Below are positions 13,451-33,495 of a stretch of 64,000 bases of DNA, piece by piece. Numbering within the stretch: position 1 is the stretch's first letter; each line of letters starts with the position of its first letter. A model generated the notes under the pieces. The model was given only the letters and a program-made list of their open reading frames with translations. It ran no database searches and was not told the origin of the DNA. The position numbers and the translations under genes were made by a program. This DNA comes from Syngnathus acus (Eukaryota > Chordata > Actinopteri > Syngnathiformes > Syngnathidae): contig NC_051108.1 of assembly GCF_901709675.1 (NCBI RefSeq), positions 1,860,001-1,924,000 of the forward strand, read 5' to 3'.

Positions 13451-16400
13451 ATCGATGTATGCTACGGAAGTGTCACTTTTTGCTTTCTCTGGACGCTTTA
13501 TTAGGTACAGCTGTAAGATATGCGTCTTCTGTCAGTAAAAAGTGCTCGTTTCTAAAATGGTCACTAATTAGGTGCACTAACTGAACATAAGCGAATGAGG
13601 AAGGTATTCATGAAAGAGGCAGAAAATATTTTCATGAAAAGCAAGCCAAAAATCAGTTGTACCTATTAAATTGGAAATGCATCCTTATCCCCCCCCCCCC
13701 CCCCTCCATTAAGGCGTGCGCATGAATATTAAAATGATTCCACCTTGATCGCTTCTCTTCCGAGCAAGGACTCAACTTGTGTAGAATCGACACATTATGG
13801 CCGACACGTTGAGCCATAAAATAAATTTATATGATAATCAGATGCGATGTTGTCCCCCCATAGTAGCATTTTTATGCTTATTGTGTTGCTTTGACATTCT
13901 TAGTCTGTTTAGACGCCGTGACTTGTCTTTTCAAGTCAAGGTTGTACTGCAATGCAAGAAAGGTAGTTAGCAAAAAAATATATATATATATATGACAATG
14001 AAAGACCTCCTTAACCCGAAGCAGGACTGAACTCCCACCTCGAGAATCCAAACTAGAAGTGCAAACAACTCATTCCCCCAAATCATTTTTCCAACTTGAA
14101 CCGCCAACCCCCCCCTCATCTTCCTCTCGCTCGCACAATTCTTGAGATCCAATGATGGTGTCCTATTTAGGTCCAAAATTGGAGACTCTCCATCCATCCA
14201 TTCCGTGTATGTGTGTGCGCATCCACTATGACAAATACGAGGAGACAGGCTTTAATGAGAAACATAGTTGGAGGAAAAGATAGCATATATAGGACACTTG
14301 GTTGTGTCGTCACTAAAGCTTCTCCACTCAAACAAACCAAAATTTCAATGTCGGAAAAATGAAGGGAGACGAGAGGCCGGCTGTAATTCTCATACAATAG
14401 AAATGGAATATTGGCTCACGAATGGACTTTTCTTTTGCTAGCAAGCTAACATTAGCTCCAGGAGGTCGTGATCTCTGTACAGCTCTCTACTTTTTTTGTG
14501 ATTTTGAATTGAAGTTAGTTTGTAATCTTAGTGATCATCTCCTCCCACCAAACTGCCACTACAGTTTCTGACTCGCGCAGATTAGTTCATTTGGTCACGG
14601 CTTCCGCGGCGACGGATTTGAATACGCCGGCGTTCCACTTCTCTCACCGATTTACCCCATTTTCCTCGGGGGTTGGGAGGAGTGTGATTCTTAGGCTGGC
14701 GGCCAATCAATGAGTGTCGCCTGGTGCCAAAGTGAATAATCATAAAGATGGAGATGATTTATTCATGACGGGAGCCTAATGGAGGCGTGACGACGGCGAG
14801 AGATGAAAGCGGGAGAGGACGGCGGCCGTCACTTGGGCTCAATCCCAAACGCGCTGACGGGACGCAAAGCGACCGGCGCATTAAAGCAGCGCTTGCTACG
14901 TCGTTTGGCGCCAGCATCCCGACGTTAGCATGAAAGCAACCCGCGTGTTTATTCGTCCATCCGTTAATATTAAAGCAAGTCTAGGAAGTGAGCGCATTCG
15001 TCTGCTTTAAAGCAACACTGAAATTTAGACCCACCTATTATTCATTAGTCACTATTACACATTCCGTTCTACGTGTGAATTTTTATCGTTAAATGATGAC
15101 ACGGTAGTAATGAAAGCGGAATGCGTGGAGTAGGACCGTCTCCTTTCGTTTTTCATGTTCCTTTTTATTAACTTTATGATGTCATCTTGCGGTGACATCA
15201 TGGCGACGGCCGGTCCATTTATTAAGCACCAGGAAGGAACCTGGCTTTTGTGAAATGTTCTTTCTTTTAACTTTCATACTCTTAAGAAGAAGTATATAAA
15301 ACAAGACGGAAACAAGCAGCTGGCTATCAACACATTTTATGTGCTTAGTTCATATTTATCTTGTCGTTTTGAACGCTACCGGTGGAGGCCGTTGTTGTTT
15401 GTGGCTCTCTAGAGTGTGCTATCTTGCATGCAATTCAAACTGGGGGGGGAAGCTATTTCTCTATTATTCACAAAAGTTCTTTGTTGCGCATTACGGGGGG
15501 TTTTCCTTGAACTTTTTCAAGGATGACTAGGAAAATTGAGAGAAAAGCAGCATGGACGTCGTTTTCCACAGCTGCTGCACAATTACAATCCAATAGAACC
15601 GCGTCCTTCCTCCCTCGCCTGTCATAACTCACATAATGCAAACTAATGGCCCAAACGTTGAGAACGGACACACACACACACACACTGAAAAAAAATGATT
15701 CCAATCCAAATTGTACTCACTTCAATTCATTTTCATTTAAAAAGTGATTAAATTGGCCTGTTGCTTCTCATGTATCTTCTCCACAGTAAATGAGCATACC
15801 TGCAATACAATAAATAATAACATAAGATAACAAATTGGAATGTTTTTTAGGGGGTATGTGTATTATTACCCACATAAATAGAAGAGAATGTGTGTCATTG
15901 AAAAGATGGTACTAGAAAGTCGTTTTTAAAGAAAGACGTCTGGGAGGGGCCACCAGGGGTCAGTATAATGCGAGTACACAAAGAAGACTTTCACAACTCC
16001 CAACAATCCACAAATAGCTGGAGCACACAAGTTTAAGTCTTTCCCGCAATAACCTTGCCCCGCCGCTGCCTCCTTAGAACAAATCTGCTCTTATCGGAAT
16101 CTTTTAGAGTTGGCCAGCAATGGCAATTTCCCATCTACCCAGGCAGCGCGGCGCCGGCCTGTGTTAAATCCTCCACAGGAAATCTGACGCTCTCATCTTC
16201 AAGAGGACACCGCGGCTTGCGTTTTCACACTGGCGCTGCTTTGCTTCCTTTCATAACACAAGACGTGTGCGCGTGTGTGTGCCCGCGGGTCGGAAATTGA
16301 CAACGGAAATTGTCGGCGGCGCAGGGTTGTGTGTGCTGGTCAGTCAGGCGCGTCAGGAAATGAGATGTGGAGGAAGTTGAATTCTAAAATAAGGAAAACA

Positions 16401-16818
16401 AATCAACACTACTGTGTGTTTGTGTGTTTTTCTGTTGGAGTGTAAATGAAATGATCAACACAAGTTATAATTACTTCGTGTTGGCTCCTATATCATGCCG
16501 AGAATGCAAAAACAGAAAAGAAAAAAAATAAATACCCCAAAAAGTTATCTAGACAAAAATACTTTGAATAGAAGAAAAATATTTAAAATACTTTTCACGT
16601 GTTTTTTAAAGATTTTTTGTTATTTTTCCAAATGACGTTTTTTTTCATCTAACCCCTTTTAGCTCGATTTATCGTTAATTTCATGAGTGGAAATTGCTCC
16701 CGGTGGCAACATTCGCATCTGTGAGACATTTCCCATTATGATGCTAGTGTGCTTTTAAGTTTTGTTGGCTTTCCTGAACATTAAATTTAAACTACTAGTG
16801 CAGCTGGGTTTAGATTGC

Positions 16819-16899
<81 letters not shown>

Positions 16900-17746
16900 C
16901 TGCCAATATATCACAGCCTCCAGGTGTGAAGATTGATGGCATTAAATTGCTTCTATCCAGTATTTTTTTTATCAGGATTTACAGGCCTTGCTGTACGTGG
17001 AGCTCTCCAGCACCACTCCCGTCCATAAATCATTCCTTTTCACCTTCCGACACACACACACATACTCACACACACACGGGGACGCGGGGATATGGCTATA
17101 ACAAGATGGATGATTCGGCGCCCAAGACAAAAAAAAAAAAGCCGGTGAGCGCGCCCACAAACACGCATGTACATTTTGACTGGGTAATGGAAAATGTCAA
17201 TCCGCGTGCGAGGAGGGCCCGGCCGACGTCGACGTTCCCGCCCTTACGCCCGTTGCTCTCATTATGGGGAAATGTCACCTTGTTTCCCCGACTACATGTC
17301 GCATGATTAATTCCGAGGGAAAAAAGGCGAGACGGACAGAAAGACAGCGAGATGGAGGAAAGCTGACACGTGCGTGTCTGGGGAACGTCACTTTGTCGGT
17401 GTCGTCAGCGTTCCCGGTGGCCCGACTTGAACCTTGTGAAGTAAATTCAGTTTGGTTTCTAACAGGCCTGGCGTGGTCCATTTAGAGCGCCTCGTTGTCA
17501 GCCATGAATGAGAAAGAGTCGAGAGCAAAAATGTGTTTTAAAAGTCGGATTGTTTCTTTTTAAGGTTTTTTTTTGGAGCAGAAACTAACTTAAACCACCT
17601 CCAATATCCCAACATGTTACTGGGAGAAGTAGCTCAAAGATTTTGTGAGGCAAGCCTGACCCCTAGTGGTCATTCACATTTTGTCCTATTTAATTATCTT
17701 TGCATTGAATCTCATTAGATTGTGAGCATAAGCCTATTTTTAAGAT
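13451..17746. other. Intergenic region between ext1 and gnpat
   Basis: No gene was recognised. The stretch has a C tract (about 13690-13704), a short AT repeat near 13978-13993, several short CA runs, and a long CA microsatellite listed separately. Open frames here are short, and those at 16815-17306 are driven by the CA repeat. The two flanking genes converge, so only 3' ends are expected. Confidence 0.5.
16821..16896. repeat. CA dinucleotide microsatellite, 38 perfect units
   Basis: 76 uninterrupted bases of CA lie between two unique flanks. Further short CA blocks follow at about 17050-17078. Confidence 0.97.
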
Positions 17747-17752
17747 TTTATT
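17747..17752 (-). terminator. Candidate gnpat polyadenylation signal
   Basis: On the minus strand this reads AATAAA, 386 nt beyond the gnpat stop codon. It is plausible by motif and distance but not proven. Other AT-rich hexamers are nearby. Confidence 0.35.
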
Positions 17753-18137
17753 ATAAACACACAGCTCACCATGACTAATTGTGTAAAATCTTTAATTATT
17801 AGATCCTCTGAACACAACACACATTAGTGAAAAGTACAAAAAGCCCAATAAAAGAAAAACGATATTACCACAGAGAGATGAGCAGAAGTTTTTGATATTG
17901 AGGTAAATTCACACATCAGTTGATAATAAAGAAGTGCACTAACATGAGTCATGGTTGAATATATACACTTGCATGATTCAACTTTCTTCTCAGCGCATCC
18001 TCTTTGAGCAAACTAATTATTGACCCCGAGGGAAGATGTTAGTCTACCGAAAAAAAGACACGTTTCTTGAATTCAATTTAAAGTGGTTTGGCTGTCACGC
18101 TTGAGTCCAAAGCGTCCTTTGGTGAAGATTCACAGCG

Positions 18138-21100
18138 TTAAAGGCGAGCAGCGGCGACGTTGGGCGGCGGGAGCTTCCCTCCTGTGCAAGAGGTGAGGGG
18201 TTAACTTCTTGTTTAAAATGCTAACGGCCGTCTTCTTCTTACCCAAAGTGTCTAATACGGAGCCGAGTTTCACTTTGTCCACACTCAGACTGTCCTGCTG
18301 CACTCTGGTGAAACAAATTGATTTTTTTTTTTTAAGAAATATTGTACAACTCATTGTATTGTTCCATGTTGTATTTACTTTCTCACGGCGCCCAGTCTGA
18401 GCAGAGCGGCCAGCGCGTTCTTGTGCAGGTCGAACGACAACACCTCCGAGTGCCTCAGCCTCCCTGCGACACACAATAGCACACAACCACGTGAAAGGTT
18501 CATGCATGCAAAACAAACACGACCCACCTGCCAGCAGATGTTTGATGATAAACTGGCGCACGGCATGGCCAAACGACTTTTGCGGTAGCGCCTCGGCGGC
18601 CGTCTCCAAAAGGAAACCACAAATCACCTGCGCACACCATTCGAAATACATTTCTAATTTCAATAAATTTTTAATCAAACACAAATTCCCTCCTTGGAGG
18701 TATCGTTACCAGGTATCCTTGCAGGAAGGGCTCTAGCACGCCCGTGAGGAAGTCCAGGGTCCTTTGCCCCCGTTTTGTCACCTCCACGTCGTGCTGGGAG
18801 ACCTGCAGCGCTCCCGTCTTCTCCAGCAGGTAACACGCCTCATCAAAGTCCTACCACGGCCAAAAAATAATAATTATTCATCGAAGTAAGATAAAATTAA
18901 AAAAAAACGTGGGTTTCTTCACCTGCACGGTGGCGCCGTCACATAAGATGAATTCATTAGAGAAGACGTCCCTCAGGAATTTGAAGCGCTCAAAGATTTC
19001 CTCTACAGGGGAGAAAAAAAGTGATGGTAACCATAGAACAGAAAAGATAAAACAATGTGGCTGCTCAGTAAAATATGCACAATGTAAAACCTCACGTTTT
19101 CGAGTGGAAGAAGCAGCGCCGACGGCCAAGGCGAGCAGCGCCGGTCTCAGGAAGACGTGTAGTGCCTGGTTCCTGTAGGAGGCGCAAGAGAGCACCAGCA
19201 CTGCCCGGCTCAGGAGCTTCTCCTCCGGGGAGGCGGCCGCGTTGTCTGCACCTGGTGCGTTACGACAAATAGTGAGACGACATCCAAAAAAATTTAAAAA
19301 ACTGCCGTGGACTAAAGTCGCGTCCACTTAAGTGCACACTCGGCACAAACGAACCTTGTTCCAGGTGAACCCGCCCCTCATAGACCCTCACCAGACCTCC
19401 GTGCAGGGCGAGGCTGGACGACACCACCTCCGATGGACGCATGTGGTCTGAAGAAGCGAATTCAAAGAAAGTCAGAAGAGAAAGGAACACTTTGTGCCAA
19501 TGAATGAACAAAGCATCTCACTGTACCGGGCCAATGGAGGAAAGCTCCGTACTGCCGGGAAAGGTCACGCAGCCACACGACTCCTTCGGTCAGCTCGTCC
19601 AGCTTCAACGGCGCCTCCTCCTTCTGCAGCAGCAGAGTGGCCAGGAGGACCCACGGCTTCAGCACAGAGTTCTCCTCCTGCGCCCTCACCAGCCTGTAGG
19701 CGGCGCTGTTCACAAAGCGCACAATGTCCTCGCTGGGCCTTGCCGGGATGTGTCTTAAAAAAAAAAAAAAGTAAGTATGCACAATACTACACGACATCTT
19801 GAGGCAGCTATCCATATTTCTAAACTTGTTACCTGGGCGTCAGAATATATTGACGGCGGTCCACATGGCCTTGGGCTAAACTCCGGACCGACACGGGTTG
19901 GCCAAAGTAAACATGGATGCTGCCGTAGTCCTCACGCAGAATCTTTCTGGCCTTAAAGAGACCCTGGCATCAAAGAGAAGGTGAAACAGTCACAAATATT
20001 TGTTTTCCTATCATTAAATTATATCAACAATGTCTCTAAATTGCCACTAGGTGTCACTGTTGTCCTGCAAACAACTGGCTACCTCTTCAACGACGTCAAA
20101 AGGTGTGTCCTCGTTTCACTTTATTTTAACTACGGTGTACTAAACATCCGTACATTATTCCTCAGACATAAAAGTTCGACTCACCGACGTGGACTCTTTG
20201 GGCTTGGGAACCCCGAGAAGCTCCCGGGCGTAAAGCGCCTCCTCCAGGATCCTCTCGTAGCTGATGCTGACCGGTACCAAGCGGATGTCGTACACCTCGC
20301 CCTTGAGGAAAGGCTCCATCACGATGTTCAAAAGGCCTTGACCAGAGCACACGCCGCACATTTGAAAATCTTTGGTAAATATGACTCGTTTTTTTTTTCT
20401 TCTTACCCAACTTTGGCGTTAACGATTTTGCTGTTCGACTTCGCGTGCCCTCGAGGAAAAACTCAACGGGGGCGTACCCATTCTGAAAAAGACAGTCGAT
20501 ACAATTAGTCTTTTGCGGTCTTTTAAGCATTCGCTCTGATAGTCACGATAAGAGTCGCTTTGTTCCTTACCTTGACAATGGTCTTGACGTACTCGGAAAA
20601 GACGGCCCAATACAATTTGTCGCCACCAAAGGAGCGTCGAATGAAGAAGGCGCCAGACATCCGCAACATCTCGCCCACAAATTTCATCCCCATGAAGTCT
20701 GCGGGTGGGGGACACACACAAGAGTGTAAGTTGTTTTCTCTACAGGGCCTTGTGTAATCTGGTACAATTTACCCATGCCGGCGGCGATGACAGGCAGCGA
20801 GAGGTCGTAGGTGTACAGGATGTAGGACATGAGCAGGAAGTCCATGTAGCTGCGGTGGCTCGGGAGGAGAACCACCGGGTGCTCCTGGATGGCCTGCTGG
20901 AGCTAAAAGCAAGTAGCTTGTTAATACCAATAACCGATCAATCGGCCGATGAATTGGCGCTCACTCTCTGGATGCCTTCCTCGTTAACGCTGACACTTCG
21001 AAACAAGGTCTTGAACACCTTGCTGAGGGTGAAGGCGAAGAAGCGAACCGTGCTGAGCTGCAGGCGGTGAGCCATCTCGTCCAAGACGGCTAACGCCTCC

Positions 21101-21847
21101 CCCTGGACTTCGTCCGGCGCTTTGCCCGTCTCGTTGGCAACCTTGGAGAAAACAGCGCTTCGAATTCAGGATAGGTTTAATCGATTTTAAAGAGGCCATA
21201 TTTACCCGACGGATGACATATTGGACGTGATCAGAGTGCAGCGTGGTGATCTTGAGCGTGTCCGGCGTGCACGGCGTCAAGCCTTTGTAGAGGACGGGCG
21301 TGAAGCATTTGACGGCATATCTGAGGTCGCTGGAGTTCCGCCGTTCCTCCAGGACGTCTTCAAAGTCATCTCGCTTTTTCAGCATCGGATCTCTACGCTG
21401 AATAATAGAACACAAAAAGGCTCCAATTGAAGCATTCTTTCCACATTTTGTTGACTCTATTATAGGAAACACTTTTGTTTTTGTAAAAGAGATCATCAGA
21501 AATTGCAGAAACATTCAATATCTTAATAATAATAATAATAATGTAGAAATCTTAAACAAGCATGTAACTTAGAAATAATTGAAGTACACAGTAACAAACA
21601 GGTAATAAAAAGGAAGAGATACAAAATGTTGCAACATTAACACAATGTACAGTGTACTTTTGGATGTGTGCGTCATTTAAACTGTGTTATTGTAAGATTA
21701 TGACTGGTGGAGATAATCTTCCTGTCACGGTCTGCTAAATGGAGAAACAACTCAAATGTCAAATGCCACACAGATCAAGTCGGGTTAGCTTAGCCTCCAC
21801 GCTAATCGAAGACGTTGACATACCGAGTAAACCTCTTTGGATGCCAT
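18138..21847 (-). CDS. gnpat: Glyceronephosphate (dihydroxyacetone-phosphate) O-acyltransferase
   Basis: GNPAT acylates dihydroxyacetone phosphate on the inner face of the peroxisome, the first step of plasmalogen synthesis. Exons in transcript order: 21847-21824, 21397-21206, 21141-20965, 20902-20773, 20698-20571, 20482-20407, 20336-20185, 19963-19833, 19753-19527, 19447-19355, 19251-19096, 19002-18923, 18850-18710, 18627-18528, 18463-18387, 18297-18243 and 18181-18138. They total 660 residues (human 680). The acyltransferase blocks are in order: HRSYMD at about residues 147-152, [20 protein letters not shown] and [14 protein letters not shown]. The protein ends AARL, a valid peroxisomal PTS1 tripeptide (ARL; human AKL), which confirms the tiny last exon. 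The start MASKEVYS comes from a 24-nt coding exon. The least certain point is the acceptor of the 55-nt exon near 18297. The gene shares a head-to-head promoter with fsaf1. Confidence 0.95.
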
Positions 21848-22120
21848 CCTTACTCACGCGAGCACCCAGGCTGCATCCAGTCAGGCTTTTATCGTTTTTT
21901 CCGGGTCGTCAATTGATAAAATACAAACGCACTATCAGCTGCCAGAGGAGAAAGTTCACATGGGCGTTAACTGCCACTTCCGGCATTTTGACACGCACCT
22001 ACGGTAGCCGAGGTAGACCAAACCGCACCGCGTCGTAACCACGCGTGTTGCTATTGTGGTGTTCAACGACGAGGCGACTACTCTCGTCTGTGTCTTAGAT
22101 AGTAATTGATAAATGTTGAA
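21848..22120. promoter_or_regulatory. Bidirectional promoter of gnpat and fsaf1
   Basis: Only 273 nt separate the divergent start codons. The segment holds an ETS-type site, ACTTCCGG, at 21976-21983 and several CpG-rich patches. As I recall, the human orthologues GNPAT and C1orf131 are also head to head, so the shared promoter appears conserved. Transcription starts were not determined. Confidence 0.7.
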
Positions 22121-23510
22121 ATGAAGCCCGACACTACTGAGGCTGTTGACGATGACTGTGCTTTACTGGAACAAATTTTGGATACGTTATACGACATTGG
22201 TAAGTGCAGCTAGGTAGCTAGCTTGCGGGCAACCTCGTTACTCGATCGTTCTTTAACCACAATGGTCGAATATACTTCACCGATGTTAACTCTTACTTAG
22301 CTGAAGTTAGTTTAATTCTAACTTTATTTCATATTTATTCTAATAATGATTCTCAAAATGGGGTCCAAATATAGTAAACTATGTTGTATTTTGGTTATCA
22401 GGATCTGTGAAAACGAAGAAAAAGCAAAAAAGATGCCAGGAAGAAGCTAGTTCTGAAGAAGTTGCTAAAGTTGAGACTTTTGATGAAGACCAAGGTGGAG
22501 GACAGAAACCCTCTGAGGTGCCTGTCCACAATCAAGGTACAAAACTGCAGCCAATATTCCAGATCTGAAGATGCACACACATTTGATACAATGCATTTGA
22601 CTATATTTCAGGTCCAGCTGTAAATCCGGTGAGTGACGTGGAGGTGGTGACCTTTCAGGACCCTGCCAAGAGACAAAAGACCCAACAGATGCCTGCTGGA
22701 GATGAAACGATTGTAAGTTCCTTTACTTCTGTCTTGCTTCCCCTCATAAGATCACTTGAAATGCCCTCTCTGTTTTCCTAATTTATATTTTTCATCCTCA
22801 GCTGCAGAAGACTTCAGAGATGCTACAGAGTGCTTCAGAACAGGGTGTCAGTTTTGAGAAGGTAAGTGATTTCATGTTTTGGTTCGATCGGATAGGTGAT
22901 GTATATTTATCTGGTCGCTGTGTGTGAATTAGGCTCGACTGGAGGTGCATCGCTTCGGCATCACAGGCTACAAAAAGGAGCAGCAGCGAGTCTATGAGAA
23001 GGAGAGAGCCATCATGTTGGGCGCACGAGTAAGAAGAACCTCAACGTTACATGAATTTGCTTGTGGTTGCCACGTGACCTGCTTGTTAACTCGCCGGTGA
23101 CTCCCTGATAGCCTCCCAAGAAGAACTATTTGAACTATAAAGTGCTGCAGCAGCAAATCAAGGACAAGAAGACGGCACAAAAGGAGGCGGTGAAGTCGGT
23201 AAGGCCTGGAGGATGTTCAGAAGCCCCAAAAAAAACCTGTCAGTTAAATTCTTGCTTTACGATCGATGGCTTCTTTTGTTTTGTAGGACTCGAAGAAAAA
23301 GAAGAAGAATCCGAGGTATGTGAATTTAGCACGTGATTCTTGAAGATGATCTTGATGCGAGAGTCTGTCCCCAGCAGGGACTACAAGAAGACGCCGGCGT
23401 CTGGCTCGTCCTCGGCGCCCACAGGTCAGGTGGGCCGCTTCAAGGACGGCATACTGATCCTCAGCCAAAAGGACATCAAGACCATGAAGAGCAAGATGCA
23501 ACGCAAATGA
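22121..23510 (+). CDS. fsaf1: 40S small-subunit processome assembly factor 1 (C1orf131 homologue)
   Basis: This is the C1orf131 family (FSAF1, related to yeast Faf1), a nucleolar component of the small-subunit processome in 18S rRNA maturation. Exons: 22121-22199, 22402-22536, 22612-22712, 22802-22861, 22933-23028, 23112-23198, 23287-23315 and 23378-23510, coding for about 239 residues. The N-terminus has the family-like [13 protein letters not shown]. The middle is acidic and low complexity. The conserved C-terminal half includes [39 protein letters not shown] and [14 protein letters not shown], and the protein ends lysine-rich. The last acceptor is a CAGCAG tandem at 23372-23377, so an extra residue is possible. 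Possible polyadenylation signals (about 24067) are unproven. Confidence 0.88.
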
Positions 23511-25759
23511 GGTGGGTGGCATGACGTGGCTAGCGCAGCACACTCATCCGGAGAATTTTTGGCCTTAATTGTTTGTGTGTTTGCAGGCAAAATAGTTTTT
23601 TCCATGTGGAGGAAGGAAGAATTCAGACTCGCAGTACAAAGCTGGCCGCACCTTTGACCTCAACCCAGGTGAGGTCGCATCTGACACGGACCAATAATGG
23701 ATTTACCTAAGTGATCTCCCAAAAGTGGATTTTCAAAAGTATACAGAGTAAAACCGAAGAATCATCGGAAAGTCTCGCGCGACTTCAGGTTTTAGTGTAG
23801 CAAACAAACAAAAGCTGAATCGACAGGAAAAAACTGTGTGCACCAAACTGGACTCTTCTTTTGTCTTTAAATCATCACAGGTAATTTATTTCTCTTTTTT
23901 TTTTGTTATACAAACAACCCAAAAGTAAACATTGCGTGTGTATTTGTCTTTTTCTTCTGCTCATATATATAGATAGATATATATATAAACCATTTAGTCG
24001 TACAAAACATTCACAGCTTGGCCAAAGAAGGGAGCGGGGGTTGATGAAGTTCAAAGAATGAAAGGAAATAAATGCTAATTGAGCTCTTTACACTTTGGAA
24101 TAGAAACAGCAGCAACTTGGACGGCAAACAAACTGATGAGGAGGAGCGACGTACTAAAACAAAAGATATTTACAGACTTACTCAATAAATAATTTCCAAT
24201 ATCAGGGCATGCACTCCCCCCAACCCCACATACAGCACCGTACATTTAAATAAATATGTAAAGTTTAAGACATTCATTTTGTGAGGTAAAGGGACATGCT
24301 GCTGACACCGCAGTGAGCAACTTTTAGAAGTTGGCATGTCACGGGGCTTCCAAACTCTCCAGTAAAACCCTTTGACAATAGATGTAGCTGTGGACAAAAG
24401 TATTGGGTCGCCTTCCAGAAGTGAAAAGTAGAGACTCTACAATTTCTTCTCCCCAAAATGTTCCCACAAAAGGGGAAGGCATCTAGTTGTCCAAAAGATG
24501 AATTAATAAATAAGAGATGTGTCCCAACACTTTTGTCCATATCAAAGACAGTATTTGAAGATGACAGGCGTCATGAAATTAATAGTTAACCCTCTAAATA
24601 GTATCTACATGGCATATTTTGTATGATTAAATCCTATGAATAGAATAAAACGAAGAAGATATTTGTTTTTAAATGAAGGAAAATAAGCAACCCATTTTAT
24701 ACATTTCTATTTACATCTAGAGCTTTACAGTATATTAATTAAAACGAGATGCAATGGCTTTTTGATCAGTGTCCGTTAGAACAAGGCGCGATGCTGGAGT
24801 GGTTGTAATTCCTCCTTTGGGCAGCTGGGGGCGCTCTATCACAGCAGTTGGCAGTAAACAATGCACGAGGCTATTTCACAAAAGCAGCTTGAGATAGTTT
24901 TTGTAAACTTGCTTGATGCTCACCGTACGTCTCATTCGTTAGCTTATTAGCATATTTGTTATTTACATTATTCTCAGATGAAAGATTTTGAAATCATATC
25001 TGCGCTATGCAATTTCAAACACGTCTGGTTAAATGAGAAGAAAACTTGTTGCCTGTGTTCTTCAAAGTGGCTCAGTGTTCTTTTTTTTTTTTATGTCACA
25101 GTGATCCGGAGCCACTTTTCATTGATTCAAAGCAACGCTTTGCAGAGAGTGCGTGATTAAATTACCATGAGGTGACCCACAAAAAAAAGAAAAATCCCAA
25201 TGTTGCGTATAAAATATTCACTTTTCGTCTTGAGGTTCCCCCCCCTTGCAGACGCATCACCGATGCTGTTTGAGTGAGAAAGATGCTCGGCCTTGTTACA
25301 TCTCATTGACGATGATGATGAGGGGGACTCAAACGCGTAATTTCTTCCAGTTGGCTATTTGATGCGTTACTTTGTTACGTTTTGAAAAGGAGATGTTTAA
25401 AAGTAGAAGTCACGTCATGCCCAGAACTAACGAAATTGTTATGACGCCAAACAAAACTGCCTTCGTGCGGCTTGTGAAGACATTTTTCCGCAGCGAATCT
25501 AAAACGGCTTCAGTCGAGCGCGTGAATATTTTATCGCCGTGACAACCTGAGTCGCTGTTTGAACTCTAACAAAAGCTTTTTGCTGCTGTCACCCTAAAAT
25601 GTCTTCCTTGTCTTTCGTCGCGAGATGACAAAAATGTAGCCCTGCAGTCTGCTTAATTGTGCGTGCGGACTTCCGTCGAGAACTGCTCGTGTCGAGCTGT
25701 CGCTGACGGAGCCAATCTATTATCCGAGAAACCTTTTGAGGATCTTGTGGAGGCCTCCT
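23511..25759. other. Convergent 3' region of fsaf1 and trim67
   Basis: No coding feature was recognised. Just after the fsaf1 stop there is a donor-like GGTGGGTGG and a later acceptor (about 23585), so the 3' UTR may be spliced. A short (AT)n/GATA tract sits at about 23965-23990. The rest is unique AT-rich DNA that probably includes both 3' UTRs. Confidence 0.4.

Positions 25760-33495
<7,736 letters not shown>

Noticed and set aside
16815-17306. 163-residue open frame beginning with a His-Thr repeat
   Set aside because: Produced by the CA microsatellite and following short CA runs. No conserved sequence and no splice context.
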